DNA from: CAZZKG01 sp964654825
GTDB lineage: Bacteria; Gemmatimonadota; CAZMKB01
NCBI GenBank assembly: GCA_964654825.1
Contig: CAZZKG010000016.1
Location: forward strand, 1 to 58,141
Direction: 5' to 3'
Length of the DNA stretch: 58,141 bases
This document shows, one piece after another, positions 28,045-36,719 of the stretch. The notes under the pieces were generated by a model that made no database searches, had not been told where the DNA came from, and saw only the letters and a program-made list of their open reading frames with translations. Position 1 is the stretch's first letter; the number at the start of each line of letters is the position of its first letter. Position numbers and translations under genes: made by a program.

Positions 28045-28088
28045 GTAATTATTCCTTCTGGCCTGGAGACTCCAGGAAATCAGACTCC

Positions 28089-28298
28089 TCAGGTCCCCCC
28101 ATGACCTATCGTCACGTCATTTCCGATGACGATAACCGGCACCTCCCGCCTTCTGTTCGTCAGAGCGAGCATTTCATCAAGGAGGTCACGGTCTTTTTTC
28201 ACGTTGAGGTATTCCACCTCACCCTGTCGGGCATAGTCCTCACGGGCCCTCATCGTGTAGGGTCACCCGTCCTTTCCGTAAATACGAATCTTATCCAT
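28089..28298 (-). CDS. Glutaredoxin-like selenoprotein with in-frame TGA (Sec) in a UPYT motif
   Basis: A 69-codon gene that ordinary ORF calling cuts at codon 12. Reading TGA (28265-28263) as selenocysteine gives MDKIRIYGKDG-U-PYTMRAREDYARQ and continues EVEYLNVKKDRDLLDEML, RREVPVIVIGNDVTIGHGGT to a TGA stop at 28091-28089. The beta-strand, UxxT redox motif, conserved VPVIV cis-Pro strand and GxGGT end are those of glutaredoxin/NrdH-like proteins. As I recall, a family called Uxx-star (seleno)protein has the same UPYT and GFGGT ends. The ribosome binding site AAGGAGGG is 7 nt before the ATG. A SECIS-like hairpin starts at the TGA. It lies 197 nt after the ATPase gene and 44 nt before the membrane-TPR gene. 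A thiol-selenol redox role is inferred; a pseudogene is the alternative. Confidence 0.85.
28221..28265 (-). promoter_or_regulatory. Candidate bacterial SECIS element
   Basis: In the mRNA, the A of the UGA codon plus CCCU (28263-28259) can pair with AGGGU (28225-28221). Inside lies a second stem, GGGC with GCCC, capped by CC-GUGA-GG. The whole is 45 nt, starts at the UGA and has its apex about 24 nt downstream, matching the size and placing of known bacterial SECIS hairpins. No folding program was run. Confidence 0.5.
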
Positions 28299-28495
28299 CA
28301 CGGTACCCTCCTTCTTAATTGATGAGTGGATGAGTGATAGTCTCACTCCCGGTTCTCTTTCAATATAATAACCCGGTTCCCGGTTAGCCACTCTCTTGAA
28401 ATGACCTGCCGGAGGTTTTCCGTTTTGATGGGATGGAGAAACCGGACAGCGGGCCCCGGTGTTTGCGGCGGCGGGCAGGTGTTCTGGACGGGCTA

Positions 28496-30919
28496 TCAAA
28501 GCCGAATCAGGTTCCCTCCCAGCAAATCTGCGTGAGTGGGAAAACAGGTGAAGATGAGAGTCTGCCTGTCCCCGGCGAATACCCTCAGAATGCGGGCCGC
28601 CCGTGCCTGTCTCTCCGGATCCAGGTCGATGAGCGGATCATCCAGAACGAGGAAACCATCACTGTCGCTCAGGAAGTGCCGGGCCATGGAAAGGCGGAGC
28701 GCAAGGGCAAGCACATCCTTCGTCCCTGTTGATAACAAGTCGGTGGGAATCAGTATCCCGTCTTCTCTCACAAATCCCCGGGGCAGGCTCTCTTCCATTG
28801 AGACATCGCTGTACTTCCCGTCGGTCATTTCGCTCACGTACCCTTCGAGGTCGGCCTCGAGACCCCCGTACGTGTCGCCATCCAGCCCCTCCAGTAGTGA
28901 GAGAGTGAGATCATGTATCCTGGCAACGGCATTCCCGGTCCTCTTCACGGTCTCGAACCGTTCCTCCGCTTCCCGAAGATTTCGTTCCTGTTCTTCGACG
29001 GACTCATCCGGCGCCTCGCCCTCCAGGCCGGCGTGATCGACGAGAAGTTTCCCCTTACGGTTCTTCTCCACGTCGCGTGCCCGTACTTCCTTTTCGTAAA
29101 GTTCGATGTAGGAGTCGATGTCATCCACAGCATCGGGGAGGGGAATGATATTCTGGAGACGGTTTATCACTACCTGCCGCCGCTGCACAATCCCGGCGAG
29201 ATCGAGGAGAAGTTTATCTTTTGTCTCGTACTTCTCGGAGAGCGTCTTAATCTCTGTGCTGTATTCACCCGCCTTCCCGGTCAGTTCCCGGATGTCTCTA
29301 TCGGTATTGACGAGCTCCTCCACGATGACAGCCTGCGTTCTCGTCTCTTTTACAGCGCCTGTCTCCTCCATCCGTCGGGTGAGTTCTTCGATCGTCTCAT
29401 CACCCAGTTCATCCTCGAGCTGTGATGCGACACTGTTTTTCTGCTCGAGGTGAGACCGGTGGATTTCCGCCGCTTTCCGTGCCTCTTCGATGTCCGTGAC
29501 ACCACATTCGGAGAATAGTGTCTCGAGGGTCTTCTCTGCCACCTCAAGATTGTCGAGCGTTTTCTTGAACTCCTCCCCACCGGATCGCACTCTGACAGTC
29601 CAGTCGGAGTGTTCGATGACCAGCTGGCCTTCGGCGTCGATCGTAAAGCTCTCGCACTTTTTCAATCCTAACCTGCGAGCGGGATCGAACCCCTCTCGAA
29701 CGGTTATGGAGATGTCCTTCTTCGTATCGAACCGTCCCGAAAGCTTGCTGGCCGTGATGACCGCTCTTAATCGTTCCACCTCGCTCGAAACGCCCCTGAT
29801 CCTGTTCATCACGCTTTCTGTTACCTGCAGCAGGCCGTCGAGCTTTGTCTGGGCCTCCTCGAGGGCCTTTTGCTTCTTCCGTACCATCTCAAATTTTTTT
29901 CTGAGGTTTACGATTTCCTCACCTCTTTCTGCATCCCTCTTCTCCTTTTCGAGGGCCTGCTTCTGCTCGATGAGCCCCGGGAGCTTCCGGTTGATTTCCT
30001 TCAGCCGGGATTCTGTTACCGGCCACGCTGCGTTGTCCTTCTGGTATCTTTCCATCCTGTTATCGAGTTTTTCGAGCTCGGTTTCCAGGCCCTTCCGTTC
30101 TCTCACATCATCCACGGTCTTCCTGTTCTCATCGATATAGGTTTCCTTCTCCTCCAGGATATCCGCGCATTCGGTGATTTTCCGGTTGAGCTCATCGAGC
30201 CTGTCTTCGAATTCCCTCGCGGCATCGAGTGTCGCCCTGATGTTCTCTTTCCGGTAGTACGCTTCCAGGATGAGTCCTACCTCTTTTAGGTACGGTCTCG
30301 TTATTCCACGTCCTTTTTCCGGCAATTCGAGGTTTCGGTCCCAGCGGCTGAAATACTCTTTGTAGAGATCCCCGACCCGGTCCCTGAATCTATCGACCGA
30401 CACACCGTCGGTTTCGAGTACGGTTTTCCTGATGATGTCACCGAGAGAATGAACCGTATCGGGGGACCTCTCTACCAGCTCCTCGATCGTTCTGGAGAGC
30501 CCTGTCTGATATGTATGGAGCACCGACCGGTACGTCCCTTCTGTTGCTTTGAGGACAGGAGAAAGCTTTTCTGTAATACTCCTGTCGTCGGTGACGATCG
30601 AACCGTCAGGGAGGATGAGTTTGGAAGATTTTGTTGCTCCCCAGCTCCTCGAGAGTCGGAAACGAGAGCCCTCGTGTGAAAAATCGAGTTCCACGTGAAT
30701 AGTGTCCCCACCGCCGATCGGGAGGAAATCTTTGATCTCACCTTCGAACTTCCGTTTCCCCAGCTTTGCCGGTACAAAAAGGACTTTCTGGATTGCATGG
30801 AAGATTGTTGTCTTGCCGGCCTCGTTCGGACCCAGGATGACGTTGAGATTTCCACCGAATTTCAGTTCGCGATCGCTCTGCCCTGCAAACGGATTGAGCC
30901 GTAACCTGGTGATGATCAT
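28496..30919 (-). CDS. SMC/SbcC-like ATPase without zinc hook (YhaN-like)
   Basis: An 807-residue ATPase of the Rad50/SbcC/YhaN class. The start at 30919 (IITRLRLNPFAGQSDRELKF) is chosen over 31081: it overlaps the nuclease stop by 4 nt (ATGA), and the upstream 54 residues do not resemble protein. Walker A GPNEAGKTT (30-38) is near the N-terminus. Two long coiled-coil arms (about 175-340 and 400-650) follow. The ABC signature LSTGTKDVLALALRLSMA (about 729-746) and Walker B FLVLDDPLIDLD (756-767) close the head. No CxxC zinc hook is seen at the coiled-coil apex. Partner of the next gene in a nuclease-ATPase complex for processing DNA ends, by family knowledge. Confidence 0.88.
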   Translation of the reverse strand: MIITRLRLNPFAGQSDRELKFGGNLNVILGPNEAGKTTIFHAIQKVLFVPAKLGKRKFEGEIKDFLPIGGGDTIHVELDFSHEGSRFRLSRSWGATKSSKLILPDGSIVTDDRSITEKLSPVLKATEGTYRSVLHTYQTGLSRTIEELVERSPDTVHSLGDIIRKTVLETDGVSVDRFRDRVGDLYKEYFSRWDRNLELPEKGRGITRPYLKEVGLILEAYYRKENIRATLDAAREFEDRLDELNRKITECADILEEKETYIDENRKTVDDVRERKGLETELEKLDNRMERYQKDNAAWPVTESRLKEINRKLPGLIEQKQALEKEKRDAERGEEIVNLRKKFEMVRKKQKALEEAQTKLDGLLQVTESVMNRIRGVSSEVERLRAVITASKLSGRFDTKKDISITVREGFDPARRLGLKKCESFTIDAEGQLVIEHSDWTVRVRSGGEEFKKTLDNLEVAEKTLETLFSECGVTDIEEARKAAEIHRSHLEQKNSVASQLEDELGDETIEELTRRMEETGAVKETRTQAVIVEELVNTDRDIRELTGKAGEYSTEIKTLSEKYETKDKLLLDLAGIVQRRQVVINRLQNIIPLPDAVDDIDSYIELYEKEVRARDVEKNRKGKLLVDHAGLEGEAPDESVEEQERNLREAEERFETVKRTGNAVARIHDLTLSLLEGLDGDTYGGLEADLEGYVSEMTDGKYSDVSMEESLPRGFVREDGILIPTDLLSTGTKDVLALALRLSMARHFLSDSDGFLVLDDPLIDLDPERQARAARILRVFAGDRQTLIFTCFPTHADLLGGNLIRL

Positions 30920-32040
30920 CGTCTCGCCTCGCCGAGCAGCCTGTACGCGATCTGCAGGCTCTCCGGATTGTCCGCGTCCTGAGCGAGAGAGGTGAGCAGC
31001 ATGTGCGGGAACGAACCCTGAGTGTACTCCCTGTTGATCGCGGCGCTGGTGATCTCCTCCGTCACCCCTTCCTGGTCCCACTGGAGGTAGAACAGGTCTT
31101 TCTCGAGTGCTTTCCTCGCCTCGTGGAGATGGTGATGTTCCTCGGCCGGGAGGCGTCCCTCCAGTTTCAGTTTGCAGAGGAGGTGCGATCGAGATTCCGG
31201 TGGGTACCTTGCTGATAAAGCCTTCAGATCGGACACACTCCTTATCTCTAATTGATCATGAATGAAGCGGTACCGGCCTGTGGAGATCGATTCAGGAAAA
31301 ATTTTCTTGTCCTCGGCCATTTCGATTATCCAGGCCTGCCCCTCGTGATGGCAGTCGAATCCGTCAGGCTCGGGCGTCGCCGGATAGAATATCCTGTCGA
31401 AAGCGCCCCTTACCGCCGGATACTGTATGTGGGTATGTCCCATCAGCCAGAGATCGAGATCGCACCGAAGGAGTTCCGGCGGAGTCATGGGGTAGTATTG
31501 CCGGTCGAAATCGGGTGAGAATCCTTCCAGGCTCCCGTGGGCGATTCCGATGTGGTAAGTAGTACCGGTGTCTCTCCGTCCCGCTGCCTGACTTATCCAG
31601 CCGAGGAGATTCTCCCGTGAGTGCTTCATCCGGCATGGCGCAGGGTAGAGGTTGACGTCCAGGTCATAGTGTTTAAGGGAATAGACCTCCTGCTTCTCGA
31701 GGAGAAGGACCGTATCTCCAGCACCTTCCCTGAAGGTCATCCACGGCTCGGTTTCTCCACTCGAGAGAAAGTCGTGATTCCCCGGCAGGATGACCGACAG
31801 GTGTCCTTCGAAACCGTTCACTATGCCGGCAGTCTTCAATATATCACGTTTTGCAATCCTGGGTTTGTCGAAAAGGTCACCTGCGACGACGAACAGATCG
31901 CATTTTTCGTCGTTTGCACGGTCCACCATACGGGTCAGAGTGGTGAATCTCGCTTCCGTGAGTTCTGCCTGTACTTCCGGGTAGGCGGCGAACTTCATAC
32001 CGAGGTGAACGTCCGAAGTGAGGAATATCCTGAGCGGCAA
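30916..32040 (-). CDS. Metallophosphoesterase nuclease, SbcD/Mre11-like (YhaO-like)
   Basis: A 374-residue calcineurin-fold DNA exonuclease. The start is TTG at 32040, with AGGGG about 10 nt upstream, and gives the expected N-terminus PLRIFLTSDVHLGMKF. Metal motifs are complete: DVH (10-12), GDLFD (Asp55), GNHD (87-90), GIAHG and MGHTH. A C-terminal capping region (about 260-374) follows. The stop overlaps the ATPase start (ATGA), so the two are translated together. It is the first gene of the minus-strand run that continues through the ATPase, selenoprotein, membrane-TPR gene and lon, although a promoter after the ATPase cannot be excluded. Confidence 0.9.
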   Translation of the reverse strand: MPLRIFLTSDVHLGMKFAAYPEVQAELTEARFTTLTRMVDRANDEKCDLFVVAGDLFDKPRIAKRDILKTAGIVNGFEGHLSVILPGNHDFLSSGETEPWMTFREGAGDTVLLLEKQEVYSLKHYDLDVNLYPAPCRMKHSRENLLGWISQAAGRRDTGTTYHIGIAHGSLEGFSPDFDRQYYPMTPPELLRCDLDLWLMGHTHIQYPAVRGAFDRIFYPATPEPDGFDCHHEGQAWIIEMAEDKKIFPESISTGRYRFIHDQLEIRSVSDLKALSARYPPESRSHLLCKLKLEGRLPAEEHHHLHEARKALEKDLFYLQWDQEGVTEEITSAAINREYTQGSFPHMLLTSLAQDADNPESLQIAYRLLGEARR

Positions 32041-32187
32041 AATGTGAAACCCCTGTCAGTGATTTCCAATCGTGGTGATCGGTTGGGACCCTCTGCCTGC
32101 AATCCGCGTATGCCCGGCAGCAGGCAACCGGTCTATGAAATTTACGAGATGAGGTGATTAATGCAAGTGCAGTGGATCGGCATTCCC

Positions 32188-32216
32188 TTGACGACTTGAC
32201 GGAAAATGATTACAAT
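32188..32216 (+). promoter_or_regulatory. Sigma-70 promoter of the ferritin-like gene
   Basis: TTGACG (32188-32193), a 17-nt spacer, TACAAT (32211-32216). The transcript would begin about 80 nt before the start codon at 32304. Its -10 box overlaps that of a minus-strand promoter. Confidence 0.6.
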
Positions 32217-32238
32217 GAACTTCTCTTGTTCGCGTCAA
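32209..32238 (-). promoter_or_regulatory. Candidate sigma-70 promoter of the nuclease-ATPase operon
   Basis: On the minus strand TTGACG (32238-32233) and TGTAAT (32214-32209) are 18 nt apart. The -10 shares bases 32211-32214 with the -10 of the divergent ferritin-like promoter, so the two would compete for polymerase. The leader to the TTG start at 32040 would be about 160 nt. Confidence 0.4.
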
Positions 32239-32303
32239 TCAAATGTGCAGTTGTATCTGGTGGGATTCTCTATTGTTGATGTGTGAGAAGACAGGAGGAG
32301 AAC

Positions 32304-32810
32304 ATGACGATCGAGGAGGCTATCAAAACAGCCATCCAGTTCGAGACAAATGTGGAAGGTGTGTACCGTAATGCGGTTGAAGAGGCCACCGATCCAATCG
32401 GGAAAAAGGTATTCAGCGTCCTTGCTGATGAGGAACACGGTCATCTCGATTATCTGAATCATCGGCTCGAAGAGTTTACCAGTACCGGGAAAGTGACCGT
32501 GGAGGAACTGCAAACCGCCATACCGTCTGAGGAGGTGATCAGAGAGGGAGTGGATAAGCTAGAGACCCGCATGGCCGAGGCGGATCGTGGCAGGGAGCTC
32601 CAGATGCTCTACAAAGCACGCGATGTCGAAGAAAAAACCAGCGATTTTTACAAAAAAATGGTGTCGGATCTGTCATCAGAAGGTCAGGAGCTGTTCAAAC
32701 GCTTCGTTGAGATCGAAGAAGGGCACATGGCCATTGTGCAGGCCGAAATCGACTACCTGAGCGGTTCGGGTCACTGGTTCGATTTCAGGGAGATAAGCCT
32801 GGAAGGATGA
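32304..32810 (+). CDS. Ferritin-like/rubrerythrin-type diiron protein
   Basis: A 168-residue four-helix-bundle protein. The ATG at 32304 is preceded by AGGAGGAGAAC, an ideal site, so the GTG at 32283 is rejected. Diiron ligands can be assigned: Glu14 or Glu18 in helix 1, Glu44-x2-His47 (ADEEHGH), Glu109/110 in helix 3, and Glu138-x2-His141 (EIEEGHM). There is no rubredoxin CxxC domain, so it is an erythrin- or ferritin-like protein rather than full rubrerythrin. The probable role is iron handling or peroxide reduction. It is monocistronic, with its own promoter, divergent from the nuclease operon. Confidence 0.88.
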   Translation: MTIEEAIKTAIQFETNVEGVYRNAVEEATDPIGKKVFSVLADEEHGHLDYLNHRLEEFTSTGKVTVEELQTAIPSEEVIREGVDKLETRMAEADRGRELQMLYKARDVEEKTSDFYKKMVSDLSSEGQELFKRFVEIEEGHMAIVQAEIDYLSGSGHWFDFREISLEG

Positions 32811-32845
32811 CCGTCCTCCCCAGATAAAAAAACCGCCCTCCCCGG

Positions 32846-32874
32846 TTGACAGATACTCCCGAATCGGGTATAAT
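32846..32874 (+). promoter_or_regulatory. Perfect-consensus sigma-70 promoter of the BNR propeller gene
   Basis: TTGACA (32846-32851), 17 nt, TATAAT (32869-32874). The start codon at 32955 is about 75 nt beyond the expected transcription start. Confidence 0.75.
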
Positions 32875-32954
32875 CGATAGAAAGAACAGACATGAATAGC
32901 GTTCACCTATGCAAACCATAACAGTGTTACTTCAAAGCAAAGGTTTCTTCCCTC

Positions 32955-35012
32955 GTGAGAACACGTCGGTTTTTTCTCTACATCATTGTAGCAGCTCTTC
33001 TCATCGTCGCGAGTGTCACACACTCCAGGTGTGGAGAATATTCAGTTGCTCATCCCGGTGTCGCTGACCTGGGGAGGGTACTCCCCTCAGGCAATCTGGC
33101 CTGGGAAAGTATCGGTCCTTCCGGCGGCACGATAAACACCATCACGTACCATCCTCAGGTGAACGGGCTGGTCTACCTCGGTACTTTCGATCAGGGGCTG
33201 TATGCCTCCAGAAACGGAGGAGACGACTGGTCCCGGCTTACCTCCGACCGGGCATCGATCCGGTTCGTTCTCATTGACCCCTTTGATCCATCTGCTATTC
33301 TTGTCGGCGCGGAGAACTGGTTTTTAGCTTCGGGGTACCTTCACCGCAGCACCGACTGGGGTCAGACCTGGGAGGAAGATTTCGAGGGGGAGAATCTCAC
33401 CACCGCCGCGTTCGATCCCACTCAACCCGGTATACTCTATATGAGTGTCGGTGCCGATGCGGACTGGGCCCCGGCCGAATTTTACCGAAGCACCGATGCA
33501 GGTGCCAGCTGGAGTCTCATGAATCCTAACGGTACTTACAAAGAGGGTCTCTTCGTCTGGGGCTTCTTCGATATCCTGGTCAATCCCGAGGATGGCAGTA
33601 TCCTGGCCTTCACGCTGTTCACTTCTGGGATGGGGGAGACCGAAAATCATGTCTGCCGGAGCTCGGATGGCGGCCTCACCTGGGATTATATGGACACAGG
33701 TTTATATGATTCCCAAGCCTGGGATTTTGCCCGGGTGTATCCCGGCATTGATGCTGCCGCGACAAAAGATGGTCTCTACGTCCACTTGGACGGCGGCAAC
33801 ATCTGGCACGGTATCCCCAACCAGATGGGTGGGATCAACTGTATCGAGTTAGCCCCCGGGCCCACCGGAAAAGTCTGGTATCTGGTGGAGAGTGATTACT
33901 ACTCCTCAGTAGATCCCGATGTCATCCACCGGTCTTCCAACAGGGGCCGCAACTGGGTTCCGCTGTCCCTTGTCGATGATCCATGCGAGATCACCACGGT
34001 GGCAGCCGACCCTCAAGCAGCCCCGGGTTCAGAAACTGTTATGGCAGGCACCTGGGAATCAGGGGTTTTCTCATCCTCCGATCAGGGTGAGAACTGGGAA
34101 ATGAAGAATACGGGACTTGCGCCGATTCCTTGTACCTCCCTCGAGTTCGGTTCCGCCGGGAGCGGGCTACTGTATGCGGGAGCGGAAGGTATATTTCAGG
34201 CAGGACTGTACAAAAGCTCCGACCTCGGGACGACCTGGGAGAGAGCCAACGATGGACTTGCCGGTGGCACTATCAGTTCTATTGTCGCGGACCCGGAAAA
34301 CGAAAACCGCGTTTTTGCCGCTTCACAGGCCAAAGGAATTTTCCGCAGCACCGATCAGGGCGGTACCTGGACACGGCTCGTAAACGGTTTGCCCGAGAAC
34401 AGTTATACCAATCGTCTGGTTCTGTACCCGACGGATCCGGAGAAAATCTATGCATGTATGGAGTACGGGCTCTTTCGATCCAGTGACGGAGGAGACACGT
34501 GGCTGCCGCTCGGACAGGGTATGGAAAAAACCTTCGTCCGGGATCTTTCCATCGACCCCACGAATCCCGGACACATGTTTGCGGCGGTGGACACCGATGG
34601 GATTTACGAGAGTCACGATGGTGGTGGCACCTGGCAGCGCGTACTCGATGAGACGTACTGGAAGGATTTCGTCTCTGTCGCAGTCGTCCCGGGGGGTGAG
34701 CGGGTTTACGCCGGGATGCTCTTCACTTCACAGTTCTACCGGAGTACGGACGGCGGAGACACCTGGGATGTCGTCCTCGACAGGGTGGCGGAGTCGATTG
34801 TCGTCGGGATAGACAACCCGCTCGCCGTCGCGTGCGGAGGCTCCGGCACGGATGTGTGGTTCAGTCTTGATGGTGGTGACAGCTGGTTCACTCAGCCCGG
34901 CGGGCTCGAGAACGTAGATGTGAATGAATTGGTGATTCCGCCTTCCGGAGAAAGTTTCATCTACGTTGCCACCTCGGCAGGCATCCAACGCCTCTCCCAC
35001 GGGACTCCCTGA
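32955..35012 (+). CDS. Exported BNR/Asp-box repeat beta-propeller protein (sortilin/VPS10-like)
   Basis: A 685-residue protein. The start GTG is followed by a signal peptide (MRTRRFFLYIIVAALLIVAS), with cleavage near residue 25. About twelve Asp-box motifs of the form S-x-D-x-G-x-[TS]-W (STDWGQTW, SSDGGLTW, SSDQGENW, STDQGGTW, STDGGDTW and others) are spaced 40-60 residues, predicting one or two multi-bladed propellers of the WD40/YVTN/BNR type. No sialidase catalytic residues (RIP or FRIP motif) are seen, so glycosidase activity is doubtful. Unlike the LVIVD and SGNH proteins it has no QNYPNPFNP tail and ends SAGIQRLSHGTP. It has a strong promoter of its own. Confidence 0.88.
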   Translation: MRTRRFFLYIIVAALLIVASVTHSRCGEYSVAHPGVADLGRVLPSGNLAWESIGPSGGTINTITYHPQVNGLVYLGTFDQGLYASRNGGDDWSRLTSDRASIRFVLIDPFDPSAILVGAENWFLASGYLHRSTDWGQTWEEDFEGENLTTAAFDPTQPGILYMSVGADADWAPAEFYRSTDAGASWSLMNPNGTYKEGLFVWGFFDILVNPEDGSILAFTLFTSGMGETENHVCRSSDGGLTWDYMDTGLYDSQAWDFARVYPGIDAAATKDGLYVHLDGGNIWHGIPNQMGGINCIELAPGPTGKVWYLVESDYYSSVDPDVIHRSSNRGRNWVPLSLVDDPCEITTVAADPQAAPGSETVMAGTWESGVFSSSDQGENWEMKNTGLAPIPCTSLEFGSAGSGLLYAGAEGIFQAGLYKSSDLGTTWERANDGLAGGTISSIVADPENENRVFAASQAKGIFRSTDQGGTWTRLVNGLPENSYTNRLVLYPTDPEKIYACMEYGLFRSSDGGDTWLPLGQGMEKTFVRDLSIDPTNPGHMFAAVDTDGIYESHDGGGTWQRVLDETYWKDFVSVAVVPGGERVYAGMLFTSQFYRSTDGGDTWDVVLDRVAESIVVGIDNPLAVACGGSGTDVWFSLDGGDSWFTQPGGLENVDVNELVIPPSGESFIYVATSAGIQRLSHGTP

Positions 35013-35114
35013 TTAATTCCCCGAAGCTGTTTCTTTCTCATACCCCACGCTCAGGTCGATTTGTTCCCTGTATGTGTCACCGTGTTTCCTCGACAGCTCT
35101 GCTCCGGCGGGCCG

Positions 35115-36581
35115 TTATTTCGTCCCGGACAGAGGATCTACGTAACCGAGAGCTTTGAGATCTTCGATAATTTCATCACCCGGTTCGAATGCTTCTCCCC
35201 AGTTCAGGTGCTTCTCGTCGTGGGTGAACACTTTAAGCTTTTTCTCCATGTGCTCTGCGATGGAAGGCTCGGTAAAATAGAGGTCCTTTCTTTCAGCGGG
35301 GTCCTGTTCGAGGTCGAAGAGTAAGCGGGCTTTCGGGTTGGCCCGGATATCATCCAGAAAGCTCTGGAATACATCCTCATCAATATTGCGGATTCTATCC
35401 GTCAGGTAGTTCTCATATGTCTCTGCAATGTTTTCGGTGGGGGGAAGATTGTACTTGGAGATCAATTTCCAGCGACCAGATATCAGCGCGATCTGGTGGA
35501 CGGCCGGGTGTCGGAGGTACCGGGTTTCGGCATATGAATCCAGATCGACCGGTTCTTCGGATCCCTGGATGATATCGTAAAGATTTATTCCGTCGCAGTC
35601 GATATCGGTTTCGATGTGGAGAAAACCCATTAATGTGGGCAGAAGATCAGTGCTTCTCGTCATCATGTCGATCGATCGTCCCCCGTTCATCCCTCCCGGG
35701 AAACGAATCACCAGAGGGATATGAAGAGTCTGTTCGTATAGAATAGTCGTATGTCCCCTGAGATCGTGTTCTCCCAGGCTCTGCCCATGATCTGCGGTGA
35801 TGACACACAACGCCTCCTGGTATCGGCCTGTCTGCTGGAGGAACTCGAAGAGCCTGCCGATCTGTTCATCCGCATATCTGACCTCGTTGTCGTAGGGGTC
35901 CGGAAACTCGAAACGGGGGGGTGGATGGTAAGGCATGTGTGGATCGAAATAATGCACAAACAGAAAAAACGGTTTGTCGGTATCGAGTTTCTTCAGCCAT
36001 TCTATGGCCCGCGTTGTCGTCGTCTCCGCCGGAACATATGTTCCTTTGTTCGACCTCGAAACCGATGAGTCTCCATAGTAGACATCGAATCCCTGATCGA
36101 GACCGAAAACCGGGTGCAGAACCTGAGCGCTCACAAAGGCGCCGGTCCGGTAGCCCTGATCTTTGAGTAATTCGGCAAGTGTCAGCGCCTCGGGTTTCAG
36201 GCGATAACGCTGGTTGGAGTGAACACCGTGATGACGGGGTTCGAGGCCGGTGAGCATGGAAGTGTGTGAAGGCAGAGTGAGCGGAGCCTGGGCGTGATGT
36301 CGCTTAAACACGACGGCTTCACGGGCGAAAGCGTCAATGTTCGGAGAAGTGTCGAAGAAATAACCGTAGAGGCCGAGTCGATCAGCCCGCAAGGTGTCGA
36401 TCGAAATCAGGATGATATCGGGACGGCTCTTCCCGGAGGTGATCGGTACGCTCGGGGGCTCTTGGGAATAACGGGTCTGATCGCTCCTGTCGGACTTCTG
36501 AGAAGAGCAGGAACACAAACAGGAGAAGAACGCGGTACAGACCGTCAAGAGGATACCCGCACGAAAAGTAATGTGACTCAT
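35115..36581 (-). CDS. Sulfatase-fold lipoprotein with Thr at the nucleophile position
   Basis: A 488-residue exported enzyme of PF00884. The N-terminus (MSHITFRAGILLTVCTAFFS then CLCSC) is a lipoprotein-type signal. Metal-binding segments IILISIDTLRADRLGLYGY, ITADHGQSLGEH and RGHTTILYEQ are present. The catalytic site reads PLTLPSHTSMLTG, so Thr and His replace the Cys/Ser and Arg of the sulfatase signature. Formylglycine cannot be made from Thr, so a true sulfatase is unlikely; phosphate-ester or phospho-transfer chemistry is possible. The gene is closely related in layout to those at 11270 and 50018. GAGGA precedes the ATG. The EamA-family transporter gene lies upstream, 138 nt away, on the same strand. 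Confidence 0.87.
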   Translation of the reverse strand: MSHITFRAGILLTVCTAFFSCLCSCSSQKSDRSDQTRYSQEPPSVPITSGKSRPDIILISIDTLRADRLGLYGYFFDTSPNIDAFAREAVVFKRHHAQAPLTLPSHTSMLTGLEPRHHGVHSNQRYRLKPEALTLAELLKDQGYRTGAFVSAQVLHPVFGLDQGFDVYYGDSSVSRSNKGTYVPAETTTTRAIEWLKKLDTDKPFFLFVHYFDPHMPYHPPPRFEFPDPYDNEVRYADEQIGRLFEFLQQTGRYQEALCVITADHGQSLGEHDLRGHTTILYEQTLHIPLVIRFPGGMNGGRSIDMMTRSTDLLPTLMGFLHIETDIDCDGINLYDIIQGSEEPVDLDSYAETRYLRHPAVHQIALISGRWKLISKYNLPPTENIAETYENYLTDRIRNIDEDVFQSFLDDIRANPKARLLFDLEQDPAERKDLYFTEPSIAEHMEKKLKVFTHDEKHLNWGEAFEPGDEIIEDLKALGYVDPLSGTK

Positions 36582-36634
36582 GATAATCCTCGCGTCGCCG
36601 ACAGTATCAACAATTCACTTCGTAACAGCCGGAA

Positions 36635-36663
36635 ATTTAATACTGATAACCGGGTACTGTCAA
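36635..36663 (-). promoter_or_regulatory. Candidate sigma-70 promoter of the sulfatase-fold gene
   Basis: On the minus strand a perfect TTGACA (36663-36658) is followed by TATTAA at 15 nt (36642-36637) or TTAAAT at 17 nt (36640-36635). The start codon is at 36581. Confidence 0.45.
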
Positions 36664-36719
36664 TCAAATCTATGTCGATATATTGCTGTCTGGTCGGGGA
36701 CGGAAGGCGCAACTGTAGA

